A DNA stretch of 64,000 nt from NCBI RefSeq assembly GCF_012034175.1, contig NZ_JAATEJ010000006.1, forward strand, positions 62,001-126,000. The letters run 5' to 3'. Positions within the stretch are counted from its first letter, which is position 1. The number at the start of each line of letters is the position of its first letter. This DNA comes from Actinacidiphila epipremni. Its GTDB lineage: Bacteria > Actinomycetota > Actinomycetes > Streptomycetales > Streptomycetaceae. This document shows, piece after piece, positions 26,095 to 34,364 of this stretch. The notes under the pieces were generated by a model. It saw only the letters and a list, made by a program, of their open reading frames with translations. It had not been told where the DNA came from and searched no databases. Both the position numbers and the translations under genes were made by a program.

Positions 26095-27483
26095 ATGACA
26101 GCGCCTACCGAGCGTCTGGTGGTCGTCGGGGGCGACGCCGCCGGGATGTCCGCCGCGTCCCAGGCGCGCCGCCGCAAGGGACCGTCCGAGCTGGAGATCG
26201 TCGCCTTCGAACGGGGCCGGCACACCTCGTACTCCGCGTGCGGCATCCCGTACTGGATCGCCGGTGACGCGGCCGGTCCCGGCGCCCTCGTGGCCAGGAC
26301 CGCGCAGGAGCACCGGGAGCGCCATATCGACCTGCGGCTCGGCACCGAGGTCGTCGAGATCGACCCGGAGCGCGGCCGGGTCCGCAGCCGTGACGCCGCC
26401 GGGCACGAGGAGTGGACCGGCTACGACCACCTCGTCCTGGCCACCGGCGCCGAGCCGGTGCGCCCGCCGGTACCGGGCATCGACGCGCCTGGCGTCCACG
26501 GCGTCCAGACCCTCGACGACGGCGAGGCCGTACTGCGCGGCCTGGAACGCCCCGGGGCGCGGCGGGCGGTGGTCGTGGGCGGCGGCTACATCGGCGTCGA
26601 GATGGCCGAGGCGATGCTGCGGCGCGGCCTGGAGGTCACGCTCATCGACCGCAACCCGCAGCCGATGACCACCCTCGACCCGGACATGGGCCGGCTGGTG
26701 CGCGCGGCCCTCGAAGGGCTGGGCGTGCGGGTGGTCTCCGGCGCCCCGGTCCGCGCGGTCCTCACCGGCGCGGACGGCAGGGTCCGCGCCGTCGCCACCG
26801 ACACGGCCGAACACCGGGCGGACGTGGTCGTACTGGGCCTCGGCGTGCGCCCGCAGACCGGGCTCGCCGCCGCGGCCGGGCTGCCGCTCGGCGCACACGG
26901 CGGGCTGCTCACCGACCAGGCCATGCGGGTGCGCGGCAGCGAGCGGATCTGGGCGGGCGGCGACTGCGTCGAGGTGCTCAACCTCGTCTCCGGCGAGTTC
27001 CAGCACATCGCGCTCGGCACGCACGCCAACAAGCACGGACGGGTCATCGGCATCAACATCGGCGGCGGATACGCCACCTTCCCCGGCGTCGTCGGCACCG
27101 CCGTCAGCAAGGTGTGCGACGTCGAGATCGCCCGCACCGGGCTGAAGGAGTCCCAGGCGCGCGCTGCCGGGCTGCAGTTCGTGACCGCCGTCATCGAGTC
27201 CACCAGCCGCGCCGGCTACTACCCGGGCGCCGCCCCGATGACCGTCAAGGTGCTCGCCGAGCGCCGCACCGGGCGGCTGCTCGGCCTGCAGATCGTCGGC
27301 GGCGACGGGGCGGCCAAGCGTGTCGACGTCGGGGCGGTCGCACTGACCGCCGGCATGACCGTCGAGCAGATCACGGCCCTGGACCTCGGCTACGCCCCGC
27401 CCTTCTCCCCGGTGTGGGACCCGGTGCTGGTGGCCGCCCGCAAGGCCGCGGACGCGGTGGCCGCGGATCTCGCGGCCGGCTGA
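26095..27483 (+). CDS. CoA-disulfide reductase-like FAD/NAD(P)H oxidoreductase
   Basis: 462 residues of the pyridine nucleotide-disulfide reductase fold. FAD-binding motif [13 protein letters not shown] at the start; active-site Cys49 in [10 protein letters not shown], the single-cysteine signature of CoA-disulfide reductases, NADH oxidases and polysulfide reductases; NAD(P)H motif [15 protein letters not shown] near residue 160; second FAD motif [11 protein letters not shown] dimerisation domain forms the C-terminus. It may reduce CoA disulfides or persulfides, or act as an NADH oxidase. It stands alone, downstream of a 21-bp tandem repeat block. Confidence 0.9.
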   Translation: MTAPTERLVVVGGDAAGMSAASQARRRKGPSELEIVAFERGRHTSYSACGIPYWIAGDAAGPGALVARTAQEHRERHIDLRLGTEVVEIDPERGRVRSRDAAGHEEWTGYDHLVLATGAEPVRPPVPGIDAPGVHGVQTLDDGEAVLRGLERPGARRAVVVGGGYIGVEMAEAMLRRGLEVTLIDRNPQPMTTLDPDMGRLVRAALEGLGVRVVSGAPVRAVLTGADGRVRAVATDTAEHRADVVVLGLGVRPQTGLAAAAGLPLGAHGGLLTDQAMRVRGSERIWAGGDCVEVLNLVSGEFQHIALGTHANKHGRVIGINIGGGYATFPGVVGTAVSKVCDVEIARTGLKESQARAAGLQFVTAVIESTSRAGYYPGAAPMTVKVLAERRTGRLLGLQIVGGDGAAKRVDVGAVALTAGMTVEQITALDLGYAPPFSPVWDPVLVAARKAADAVAADLAAG

Positions 27484-27508
27484 GCCCGGCGGCGCGGGTC
27501 GGGTCGGG

Positions 27509-28366
27509 TCAGGACGGGGCGGCGGCGGCCAGCCTGCCGAGGGCTTCGAGCAGCGGCGGCAGCGACGGGCCGCGGCCGACCGGCAGCACCTCGCCGGGTG
27601 CCTCGTCCAGCAGGACGAAAGCGATGTCGTCGGTCCTGGCGACCAGGCTCCAGCCGGGGCCGTCCGCCCGCAGCGTGCCCGCCGTGGTGCGGACCCGGCC
27701 GGGCGGCGGGGGAGTGCGCACATAGCCCTGGGCCTCGGCGAGCGCCCGGCGCACACCGGGATGGGAGAGGGGGCGGGGGCCGGCATCCCCGGTCTCCGCC
27801 TCGGGAGCCGCCGCCTCGGGCGCGCCGGGCTCCGCTTCCGCGTGCGTCTCCTGCTGCGGCTCCGGGGCCGCCGAGGCGGGCAGCCGGCCGCGCCACTCGT
27901 GCCAGCGCACGGCGATCTCGTCGGCGCCGAGCCGGCGCTGCGGCGGGCCCCACACCGACACGTCCGGCGGCGTCAGCGGGGCGCCCGCCTCCTCGTCGGC
28001 GGGGTCGTGCGGGGCCGGGATACCGGGCACCGACACCGCGACCGGCAGCGGCCAGCCCGGCAGCGACGCGGCGAGGGTGTCCTCACCGGGGGAGAGGTCG
28101 TACTCCAGACCGCAGTCCCACGCGGCGAGCGCGCAGGCGACCATGGCGGTGTCGGTCGTCACGACCGTCCAGCGCGCCCCGCGGCCGTCCTGCCCGAACA
28201 TCATCCCGTAGCCGTCCGGCAGCGGATCGAGCTCCAGCCGCGCGCAGGCGGCCGGGTAGTCGTCGCCGAGCACACCGGGGAATCGCTCGGGTGTCAGCAT
28301 CGCCGCCGTCAGCACGAACAGCGCGTCGTCGTCCCCGGCGTTCTCCTCATGCTCGGCCGCGGTCAT
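27509..28366 (-). CDS. Conserved-looking hypothetical protein, acidic, two-part
   Basis: 285 residues from the ATG at 28366, with AGGGAGG just upstream. The N-terminal half begins [36 protein letters not shown] sequence and contains [21 protein letters not shown]; the middle is an Ala/Glu/Pro-rich linker; the C-terminal part has [17 protein letters not shown] and ends [10 protein letters not shown]. No signal peptide or membrane segment. I do not recognise the family and assign no function. Convergent with the flavoprotein gene, 25 bases away. Confidence 0.7.
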   Translation of the reverse strand: MTAAEHEENAGDDDALFVLTAAMLTPERFPGVLGDDYPAACARLELDPLPDGYGMMFGQDGRGARWTVVTTDTAMVACALAAWDCGLEYDLSPGEDTLAASLPGWPLPVAVSVPGIPAPHDPADEEAGAPLTPPDVSVWGPPQRRLGADEIAVRWHEWRGRLPASAAPEPQQETHAEAEPGAPEAAAPEAETGDAGPRPLSHPGVRRALAEAQGYVRTPPPPGRVRTTAGTLRADGPGWSLVARTDDIAFVLLDEAPGEVLPVGRGPSLPPLLEALGRLAAAAPS

Positions 28367-28537
28367 GGGCCGCCCTCCCTCTCGTTCCGGTGCGCGCACC
28401 TTAACCAGCCGGTAACCGCCGCGTCGAGAGGTCGCGGCGGTCGCCGGCTGCCGGCCGGGGCGCGGGCGGCCGGGCCGGGGCGCGGTATCGGGGCCCCCGC
28501 CCGTATTCCGCCGATACCGGCCATGCATCATGGGGCG

Positions 28538-28873
28538 ATGATCACCCTGCGTTCCGTCGCGCTCTTCGTGCTCGCCGCCGTGCTGGAGATCGGCGGCGCC
28601 TGGCTGATCTGGCAGGGCGTGCGCGAGCACCGGGGCCTGGTGTGGATGGGCGCCGGTGTCGTGGCCCTGGGCCTCTACGGTTTTGTCGCGACCCTCCAGC
28701 CCGACGCCGAGTTCGGCCGCATCCTGGCCGCGTACGGCGGGGTGTTCGTGGCCGGCTCGCTGCTGTGGGGCGTGGTCGCCGACGGTTACCGCCCGGATCG
28801 CTTCGACCTCGCCGGAGCGGTGATCTGCCTGGTCGGAGTGGGCGTCATCATGTACGCGCCGCGCGGCGGCTGA
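28538..28873 (+). CDS. YnfA-family small membrane protein
   Basis: 111 residues, ATG at 28538. Four hydrophobic segments fill the protein ([74 protein letters not shown]). The conserved features of the YnfA/UPF0060 family are present: Glu in the first helix ([11 protein letters not shown]), [10 protein letters not shown] and the ending GVxIIMYAPR-type sequence. The family is related in fold to small multidrug-resistance transporters; its substrate is unsettled. The 118 bases after it contain a possible hairpin around 28895-28925. Confidence 0.88.
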   Translation: MITLRSVALFVLAAVLEIGGAWLIWQGVREHRGLVWMGAGVVALGLYGFVATLQPDAEFGRILAAYGGVFVAGSLLWGVVADGYRPDRFDLAGAVICLVGVGVIMYAPRGG

Positions 28874-28991
28874 AACCCGCCGTTCCCCGGCCCCGCCGGG
28901 CCTTTCGGGCCCCGCGGCGCGCCGAGGCGGGGTTGCCGAAGCGCGCCCGGCGCGACAGGCTCTACGGCAGGGGAGACGGGAGGCAGGGGCG

Positions 28992-29393
28992 ATGACGGTG
29001 AGCAACAAGCTTGCGTGGCTGCTCGACGATCTGACACAGCGGGTGCCGCATGTGCAGCACGCCCTCGTCCTTTCCAACGACGGGCTGGTCACCGGCGCCA
29101 GCGGCAGCCTCGACCGGCCGACCGCCGAGCATCTCGCCGCGGTCTCCTCCGGCTTCCACAGCCTCGCGCGCGGCGCGGGCCGCCAGTTCGGCACGGGCGG
29201 GGTCCGGCAGACGATGGTCGAGTTCGACGAGGGCTACCTGTTCGTGACGGCCGCGGGCGACGGCAGTTGCCTGTCGGTGCTCAGCGGCATGGAGGCGGAC
29301 GTCGGGCGGGTGGCGTACGAGATGACGCTGCTGGTGCACCGGGTCGGCGAGCACCTGGGGGTCGCGGCCCGCCAGTCCGGTTCGCCGTACTGA
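28992..29393 (+). CDS. Roadblock/LC7 domain protein (CvnB-like), orphan
   Basis: 133 residues, single Roadblock/LC7 fold: KLAWLLDDLTQRVPHVQHALVLSNDGLVTGAS at the start (read in parts), then LSVLSGMEADVGRVAYEM and a C-terminal helix. In streptomycete conservons this protein is the second of four, between a histidine kinase and a DUF742 protein and next to a small Ras-like GTPase, and it is thought to modulate the GTPase. None of those partners is adjacent here; the neighbours are a YnfA protein and a DUF6397 gene. It may act on a GTPase encoded elsewhere. Confidence 0.88.
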   Translation: MTVSNKLAWLLDDLTQRVPHVQHALVLSNDGLVTGASGSLDRPTAEHLAAVSSGFHSLARGAGRQFGTGGVRQTMVEFDEGYLFVTAAGDGSCLSVLSGMEADVGRVAYEMTLLVHRVGEHLGVAARQSGSPY

Positions 29394-29398
29394 CGCAG

Positions 29399-29426
29399 CC
29401 GGGTGCCGGGTGCCGGGTGCCGGGAG
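29399..29426. repeat. Four 7-bp tandem repeats
   Basis: CCGGGTG three times followed by CCGGGAG, directly after the Roadblock gene. Too short to assign a role. Confidence 0.6.
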
Positions 29427-29488
29427 CCGGTGCGGCCCCGGGTGGTCTCGTGGCGGCCCGCGTGCGGGCTGAGCTGCGCGGACGGGAG

Positions 29489-29497
29489 TTATCCACA
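29489..29497 (+). promoter_or_regulatory. DnaA box
   Basis: TTATCCACA, an exact match to the classical 9-mer, about 77 bases before the DUF6397 start. It is alone; no second box is nearby, so this is not an origin. Confidence 0.5.
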
Positions 29498-29527
29498 GGG
29501 GCGGGAACGGGTGTTCGTGGGAGCGGC

Positions 29528-29549
29528 TAGAGTCATCACTGTCAGTGAT
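29528..29549 (+). promoter_or_regulatory. -10 hexamer and perfect 15-bp palindrome upstream of DUF6397 gene
   Basis: TAGAGT (29528-29533) is a good -10. It is followed by ATCACTG-T-CAGTGAT (29535-29549), a perfect dyad that would cover the transcription start, ideal for a repressor. The start codon used is 25 bases downstream. Confidence 0.55.
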
Positions 29550-29573
29550 TGATCGCGACAGGGAGTGATGACG

Positions 29574-30803
29574 ATGGCGACGACCAGGACGCCCGCGGGA
29601 GACGCCGGGACGGCGGAAGCGGCGCGGGCCACGGCCGCGCGCAGGGGCGCGCAGGCCCGGAAGGCACCGAGGAACCGCCCGGCGGACCGGAAGGGACCGA
29701 AGGCCCGTACGGCAGCGGCGGCGACCGTACCGGCCGCGGAGCCGGTCGCCACCGGGGCGGCGGCTGCGACGGCCAGTCCGCCGGGCCGGCCGGCGGCGCG
29801 CAGGAGGGCGGCGCTGAAGTCGTCGGGGCCGCGGGCCGGGCTGCCACCGGGCGCGCCGCCGCCGCTCACCCTCAACCGCGCGCGTGAGGAACTGGACCTG
29901 ACCTACGCCGAGTTCGAGCTGGCGCTGCAGCTCGGCGAGATCAGCACCGTCACGGCCGGCGGCGCGGACCGGCCGCGCGTGCCCGCCGCCGAGATCGCCC
30001 GGGTGCTGGACGCACCCGGCGGCAAGGCGGCCCTGCTCTCCCGGATCGAGCTGGTCGACACCACGGCGGCGGCGGAGCTGCTGGGCATCGGCCGCGACCG
30101 GATGCTGCGGCTGACGAAGGCCGGCTGCGTCCGCCCGGTGCGCTGGTACGTCAACCGCTACCGGGCCCTGGTCTGGCTCTATCTCGCCGGCGAGATCAAG
30201 GAGCTCGCCGCCGGCAGCCCGGCGCTGCTGGCCGGCCGGCTCCCGGACGCCGTGCGCGCGGCCGAGGCGGAGGGCGACGACCGGCGGGCGCGCGGCTGGC
30301 GCTCGCGCCGGGTCGCCCAGGTGGTGCGGGACGCCGCCGGTCCCTGGGAGGAGGCCGCGGCCTGGGCCGCCCTGCTCGGCCCCGAGGTTACCGACAGCGT
30401 GGTGCCCGACCCGCACGAACGCTCGCGGCTGCGCACCCTGCGGACGGTGCTCCCCTACGGCCGCCCGGGTCCGCTGGCCGACGCGGCACTCATCAGACGG
30501 CTGACCGTGGCCGACCACCCGGACGAGATCAGCCTCGCCCTGCTCGCCCTCGCCGACGCCCTCCACCGCGCCCGCACACACGAGAGCCCGCCCGTTCCGG
30601 TGCCAGGGCCGCCGCCACCGCCCGCGCAGGACGCCGAGCTGCCGGTACCGGTGCTCCTGCCGGACGGGGGAGCGCCGGTGAAGGCGGCTGCGCCGCCCCT
30701 TGCGCCGGCCCCGCTGCTGTCCGCGGCGGTCGGGGCCCTGGCCGAGCGGCCCCGCCGGAGCCTGCTGCGGCTGCTCGGCCGGCGACCGGCGGAGGGCGGG
30801 TGA
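29574..30803 (+). CDS. DUF6397-like protein, possible DNA-binding
   Basis: 409 residues from the ATG at 29574 (GGGA at 29561-29564 gives good spacing; GTG at 29565 is possible). Residues 1-95 are a highly basic, Ala/Arg/Pro-rich low-complexity arm. From about 96 comes a folded region with two helix-turn-helix-like segments: LDLTYAEFELALQLGEI followed by VPAAEIARVL, and TTAAAELLGIGRDRMLRLTKAG followed by a wing-like VRPVRWYVNRYRAL. The C-terminus is Pro/Ala-rich again. I assign it to the streptomycete DUF6397 family from memory. The winged-helix look and basic arm suggest DNA binding; function unknown. Promoter region has a DnaA box and a perfect palindrome. Confidence 0.7.
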   Translation: MATTRTPAGDAGTAEAARATAARRGAQARKAPRNRPADRKGPKARTAAAATVPAAEPVATGAAAATASPPGRPAARRRAALKSSGPRAGLPPGAPPPLTLNRAREELDLTYAEFELALQLGEISTVTAGGADRPRVPAAEIARVLDAPGGKAALLSRIELVDTTAAAELLGIGRDRMLRLTKAGCVRPVRWYVNRYRALVWLYLAGEIKELAAGSPALLAGRLPDAVRAAEAEGDDRRARGWRSRRVAQVVRDAAGPWEEAAAWAALLGPEVTDSVVPDPHERSRLRTLRTVLPYGRPGPLADAALIRRLTVADHPDEISLALLALADALHRARTHESPPVPVPGPPPPPAQDAELPVPVLLPDGGAPVKAAAPPLAPAPLLSAAVGALAERPRRSLLRLLGRRPAEGG

Positions 30804-30822
30804 GGCCGCCGGGGCCGGGCGC

Positions 30823-30876
30823 GGTGCGAGGCGGCGGGCCGGTGCGAGGCTGCCGGCCGGTGCGACCGCCGGGCCG
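30823..30876. repeat. Three tandem 18-bp repeats between convergent genes
   Basis: Units at 30823-30840, 30841-30858 and 30859-30876, each beginning GGTGCGA and ending in GGGCC or CCGGCC. They fill most of the 90-bp gap between DUF6397 and the helicase gene. Confidence 0.65.
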
Positions 30877-30893
30877 GCGGGGCGGCGTGCAGG

Positions 30894-33410
30894 TCAGAGC
30901 TCGCCGACGTCGGTGATCCTGATGACCGCGCGGCCCTCCTCGTCGGAGGCGGCGAGGTCGACCTCGGCCGAAATGCCCCAGCCGTGGTCGCCGTTGGGGT
31001 CGGCGAAGGTCTGCCGGACGCGCCAGAGGCCGTGCTGCGGCTCCTCCTCGATCATCAGCAGCTTCGGCCCCCGGGCGTCGGGGCCGGTGCCGAGGTCGTC
31101 GTACTCGTCCCAGTACGCGTCCATCGCGTCCGCCCAGGCGTCGGCGTCCCAGCCGGACTCCGCGTCCAGCGCGCCCAGCTCCTCGTACTTCTCCAGCGCG
31201 GCCAGCTCCACGCGGCGGAAGAGGGCGTTGCGTACCAGCACCCGGAAGGCCCGGCCGTTCGTCGTGACCGGCTTGACCTGGTCGGCGCGCTCGGCGGCCT
31301 CCTCCGCGGTCTCGACCTCGGGGTTGGCCAGCTGCTCCCACTCGTCCAGCAGGCTGGAGTCCACCTGCCGCACCAGCTCGCCGAGCCAGGCGGTGAGGTC
31401 CTGGAAGTCCTCGGACTTCAGGTCGTCCGGCACGGTGTGGTCGAGGGCCTTGTAGGCGCTCGCGAGGTAGCGCAGCACGATGCCCTCGGTCCTGGCCAGC
31501 TCGTAGTACGAGGTGAACTCGGAAAACGTCATCGCGCGCTCGTACATGTCGCGCACCACGGATTTGGGGGAGACCGGATGATCACCGACCCACGGATGGC
31601 TCTTGCGGTAGACGCCGTAGGCGTGCAGCAAGAGCTCCTCCAGCGGCTTGGGGTACGACACGTCCTGCAGGCGCTCCATGCGCTCCTCGTACTCCACGCC
31701 GTCCGCCTTCATCGCGGCCACCGCGTCGCCCCGGGCCTTGTTCTGCTGGGCGGCCAGGATCTGCCGCGGGTCGTCGAGGGTGGACTCCACGACCGAGACC
31801 ATGTCCAGCGCGTAGGAGGGGGAGTCCGGGTCGAGCAGCTCGTAGGCGGCCAGCGCGAAGGTCGACAGCGGCTGGTTCAGCGCGAAGTCCTGCTGCAGGT
31901 CGACGGTGAGGCGGATGATCCTGCCCTCCGCGTCCGGCTCGGGCAGCCGCTCCACCACCCCGCCGTCCAGCAGCGAGCGGTAGATGGCGATGGCCCGGCG
32001 GATGTGCCGCAGCTGGGAGCGGCGGTCCTCGTGGTTGTCCTCCAGCAGCCGGCGCATCGCCTCGAAGGCGTTGCCCGGCCGGGCGATCACCGACAGCAGC
32101 ATCGCGTGGGTGACCCGGAAACGCGAGGTCAGCGGCTCGGGGTCGGAGGCGATCAGCTTCTCGAAGGTGTTCTGCGACCAGTTGACGAATCCCTCGGGCG
32201 CCTTCTTGCGCACCACCTTGCGGCGCTTCTTCGGGTCGTCGCCCGCCTTGGCCAGCGCCTTCTCGTTCTCGATGACATGCTCGGGCGCCTGCGCCACCAC
32301 GAAGCCCGCGGTGTCGAAGCCGGCCCGCCCGGCGCGGCCGGCGATCTGGTGGAACTCCCGGGCCCGCAGCACCCGCACCCGCTGGCCGTCGTATTTGGTC
32401 AGGGCGGTGAAGAGCACCGTGCGGATCGGCACGTTCACGCCCACGCCGAGCGTGTCGGTCCCGCAGATCACCTTCAGCAGCCCGGCTTGCGCGAGCTTCT
32501 CCACCAGCCGGCGGTACTTCGGCAGCATGCCGGCGTGGTGCACCCCGATGCCGTGCCGGACGAAGCGCGAGAGGTTGCGGCCGAAGGCGGTGGTGAAGCG
32601 GAAGTTGCCGATCAGCTCGGCGATGGCGTCCTTCTCCGTCCGCGAGCACATGTTGATGCTCATCAGCGCCTGCGCCCGCTCCACGGCCGCGGCCTGGGTG
32701 AAGTGCACGATGTAGACGGGGGACTGACGGGTCTCCAGCAGTTCGGTCAGCGTCTCGGTGAGCGCCGTGGTGCGGTATTCGTAGCTCAGCGGCACCGGCC
32801 GGGTCGCCGAGCGCACCACCGCGGTGGGCCGCCCGGTCCTGCGGGTCAGGTCCTCCTCGAACCGGGACACGTCGCCGAGCGTCGCCGACATCAGCAGGAA
32901 CTGCGCCTGCGGCAGCTCCAGCAGCGGGATCTGCCAGGCCCAGCCGCGGTCGGGCTCGGCGTAGAAGTGGAATTCGTCCATGACCACCTGGCCGACGTCC
33001 GCGTCCCGCCCGTCGCGCAGCGCGATCGAGGCCAGCACCTCCGCGGTGCAGCAGATGACCGGCGCGTCGGGGTTCACCGAGGCGTCGCCGGTGAGCATGC
33101 CGACGTTCTCGGTGCCGAAGAGCTTGCACAGGTCGAAGAACTTCTCCGACACCAGCGCCTTGATGGGCGCGGTGTAGAAGGTGACCTCGTCGCGGGCCAG
33201 CGCGGCGAAGTGCGCACCCGCTGCGACCAGGCTCTTTCCCGAGCCGGTGGGGGTGGAAAGAATCACGTTCGCGCCCGAGACGACCTCGATCAGGGCCTCC
33301 TCCTGGGCCGGGTAGAGCGTGATGCCCTGCTCCTGCGCCCACGTCGAGAACGCCTCGAAGAGCGCGTCGGGATCGGTGTCGGTCGGCATCTGATCGATAA
33401 GGGTCACCAC
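30894..33410 (-). CDS. Ski2-like DEAD/DEAH helicase with DUF3516 C-terminus
   Basis: 838 residues from the GTG at 33410. Superfamily 2 helicase core: motif I STPTGSGKSLVAAG (residues about 54-67), motif II MDEFHFY (Asp-Glu-Phe-His variant), motif III MSATLGD, motif V GTDTLGVGVNVPIRTV and motif VI QIAGRAGRAGFDTAG. The remaining 400 residues are helical and match the DUF3516 region of actinobacterial helicases related to Ski2/Mtr4, which unwind RNA for degradation. Likely an RNA-processing or quality-control helicase; the partner nuclease is not adjacent. Divergent from the YdjM-like gene. Confidence 0.9.
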   Translation of the reverse strand: MVTLIDQMPTDTDPDALFEAFSTWAQEQGITLYPAQEEALIEVVSGANVILSTPTGSGKSLVAAGAHFAALARDEVTFYTAPIKALVSEKFFDLCKLFGTENVGMLTGDASVNPDAPVICCTAEVLASIALRDGRDADVGQVVMDEFHFYAEPDRGWAWQIPLLELPQAQFLLMSATLGDVSRFEEDLTRRTGRPTAVVRSATRPVPLSYEYRTTALTETLTELLETRQSPVYIVHFTQAAAVERAQALMSINMCSRTEKDAIAELIGNFRFTTAFGRNLSRFVRHGIGVHHAGMLPKYRRLVEKLAQAGLLKVICGTDTLGVGVNVPIRTVLFTALTKYDGQRVRVLRAREFHQIAGRAGRAGFDTAGFVVAQAPEHVIENEKALAKAGDDPKKRRKVVRKKAPEGFVNWSQNTFEKLIASDPEPLTSRFRVTHAMLLSVIARPGNAFEAMRRLLEDNHEDRRSQLRHIRRAIAIYRSLLDGGVVERLPEPDAEGRIIRLTVDLQQDFALNQPLSTFALAAYELLDPDSPSYALDMVSVVESTLDDPRQILAAQQNKARGDAVAAMKADGVEYEERMERLQDVSYPKPLEELLLHAYGVYRKSHPWVGDHPVSPKSVVRDMYERAMTFSEFTSYYELARTEGIVLRYLASAYKALDHTVPDDLKSEDFQDLTAWLGELVRQVDSSLLDEWEQLANPEVETAEEAAERADQVKPVTTNGRAFRVLVRNALFRRVELAALEKYEELGALDAESGWDADAWADAMDAYWDEYDDLGTGPDARGPKLLMIEEEPQHGLWRVRQTFADPNGDHGWGISAEVDLAASDEEGRAVIRITDVGEL

Positions 33411-33543
33411 ACCATCTTGCCTGCCCCAGCCGTCACAGGCGGAACCGGAGGCGAAGCCGAAGATCGCCGGCGATATGGTGTGCCGTCATACCAAGCGTCA
33501 ACTCCGCCTGCGGGCGGCAGTTCCAGGGGGACGGAGCAGCCAG

Positions 33544-34338
33544 ATGATGGGACCTGCGCATTCACTGTCGGGGGCGGCGGCCTGGTTGGCCGTCGGTGCG
33601 ATCGCGGCGGGCCTCGACCACCCGATGCCCTGGCCGACCGTGCTGGTCGGCGCACTGATCTGCGCGGGCGCGGCCCTCGCACCCGACCTGGACCACCAGG
33701 CGGCGACCATCTCACGGGCCTTCGGGCCGTTCTCCCGGGCGCTGTGCAAGATCGTCGACGGGATCGCGCACGCCACGTACAAGGCGACCCGCAAGGCGGG
33801 CGACCCGCGCCGGGCCGGCGGCCACCGCACCCTGACCCACACCTGGCTGTGGGCGGTGCTGATCGGCGCCGGGTTCTCGGCCGCGGCGGTCTACGGCGGG
33901 CGCTGGGCGGTGCTGGTGATCCTGTTCATCCACATGGTGCTGGCCGTCGAGGGCCTGCTGTGGCGGCAGGCCAGGGTCTCCAGCGATGTGCTGGTCTGGC
34001 TGCTCGGCGCGACCAGCGCCTGGATGCTCGCCGACGTGCTGGACGACCCGGGCAACGGCAAGGACTGGCTGTTCACCCAGCCCGGCCAGCACTATCTGTG
34101 GATCGGCCTGCCGATCGTGCTGGGCTCGCTCGTGCACTGCATCGGCGACGCGCTGACCGTCTCCGGCTGCCCGGTGCTGTGGCCGATCCCGCTCGGACGG
34201 CGCCGCTGGTATCCGGTGGGCCCGCCGAAGTTCATGCGCTTCCGGGCCGGGAGTTGGGTGGAGATCAAGGTCCTCACCCCGGTCTTCTTCGTGGTCGGCG
34301 GCGGCTGCGCCATCGGCGCCCTGGGCCTCATCGGCTGA
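33544..34338 (+). CDS. YdjM-family membrane-bound metal-dependent hydrolase
   Basis: 264 residues from the first of two adjacent ATGs at 33544. Motifs of the family: His6 in AHSLSGAA, the DLDHQ segment near residue 50, and HRTLTHT near residue 98, which together should bind metal. About five to six membrane segments follow (for example WLWAVLIGAGFSAAAVYGG and VLVILFIHMVLAVEGLL). E. coli YdjM is a LexA-regulated inner-membrane protein; I see no SOS box here. Substrate unknown. Its stop codon lies in a 32-bp inverted repeat shared with the convergent ABC gene. Confidence 0.85.
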   Translation: MMGPAHSLSGAAAWLAVGAIAAGLDHPMPWPTVLVGALICAGAALAPDLDHQAATISRAFGPFSRALCKIVDGIAHATYKATRKAGDPRRAGGHRTLTHTWLWAVLIGAGFSAAAVYGGRWAVLVILFIHMVLAVEGLLWRQARVSSDVLVWLLGATSAWMLADVLDDPGNGKDWLFTQPGQHYLWIGLPIVLGSLVHCIGDALTVSGCPVLWPIPLGRRRWYPVGPPKFMRFRAGSWVEIKVLTPVFFVVGGGCAIGALGLIG

Positions 34339-34364
34339 CCGCCGCCGGCCGGCGGCCGTCAGCC
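34333..34364. terminator. Inverted repeat containing both stop codons of a convergent pair
   Basis: Arms 34333-34348 and 34349-34364 are 16 bp with one mismatch and no spacer. The left arm contains the TGA of the YdjM-like gene and the right arm the stop of the ABC gene on the other strand. Confidence 0.6.

Noticed and set aside
25717..27786. A minus-strand gene with GPEGYxP peptide repeats across the NADAR-flavoprotein gap
   Set aside because: The peptide repeat is just the 21-bp DNA repeat read in frame; the frame overlaps two well-supported + strand genes.
28992..29393. Conservon operon
   Set aside because: The Roadblock protein is present, but there is no kinase, DUF742 or GTPase gene beside it.
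29489..29497. Replication origin
   Set aside because: Only one DnaA box is present and neither dnaA nor dnaN is in the window.
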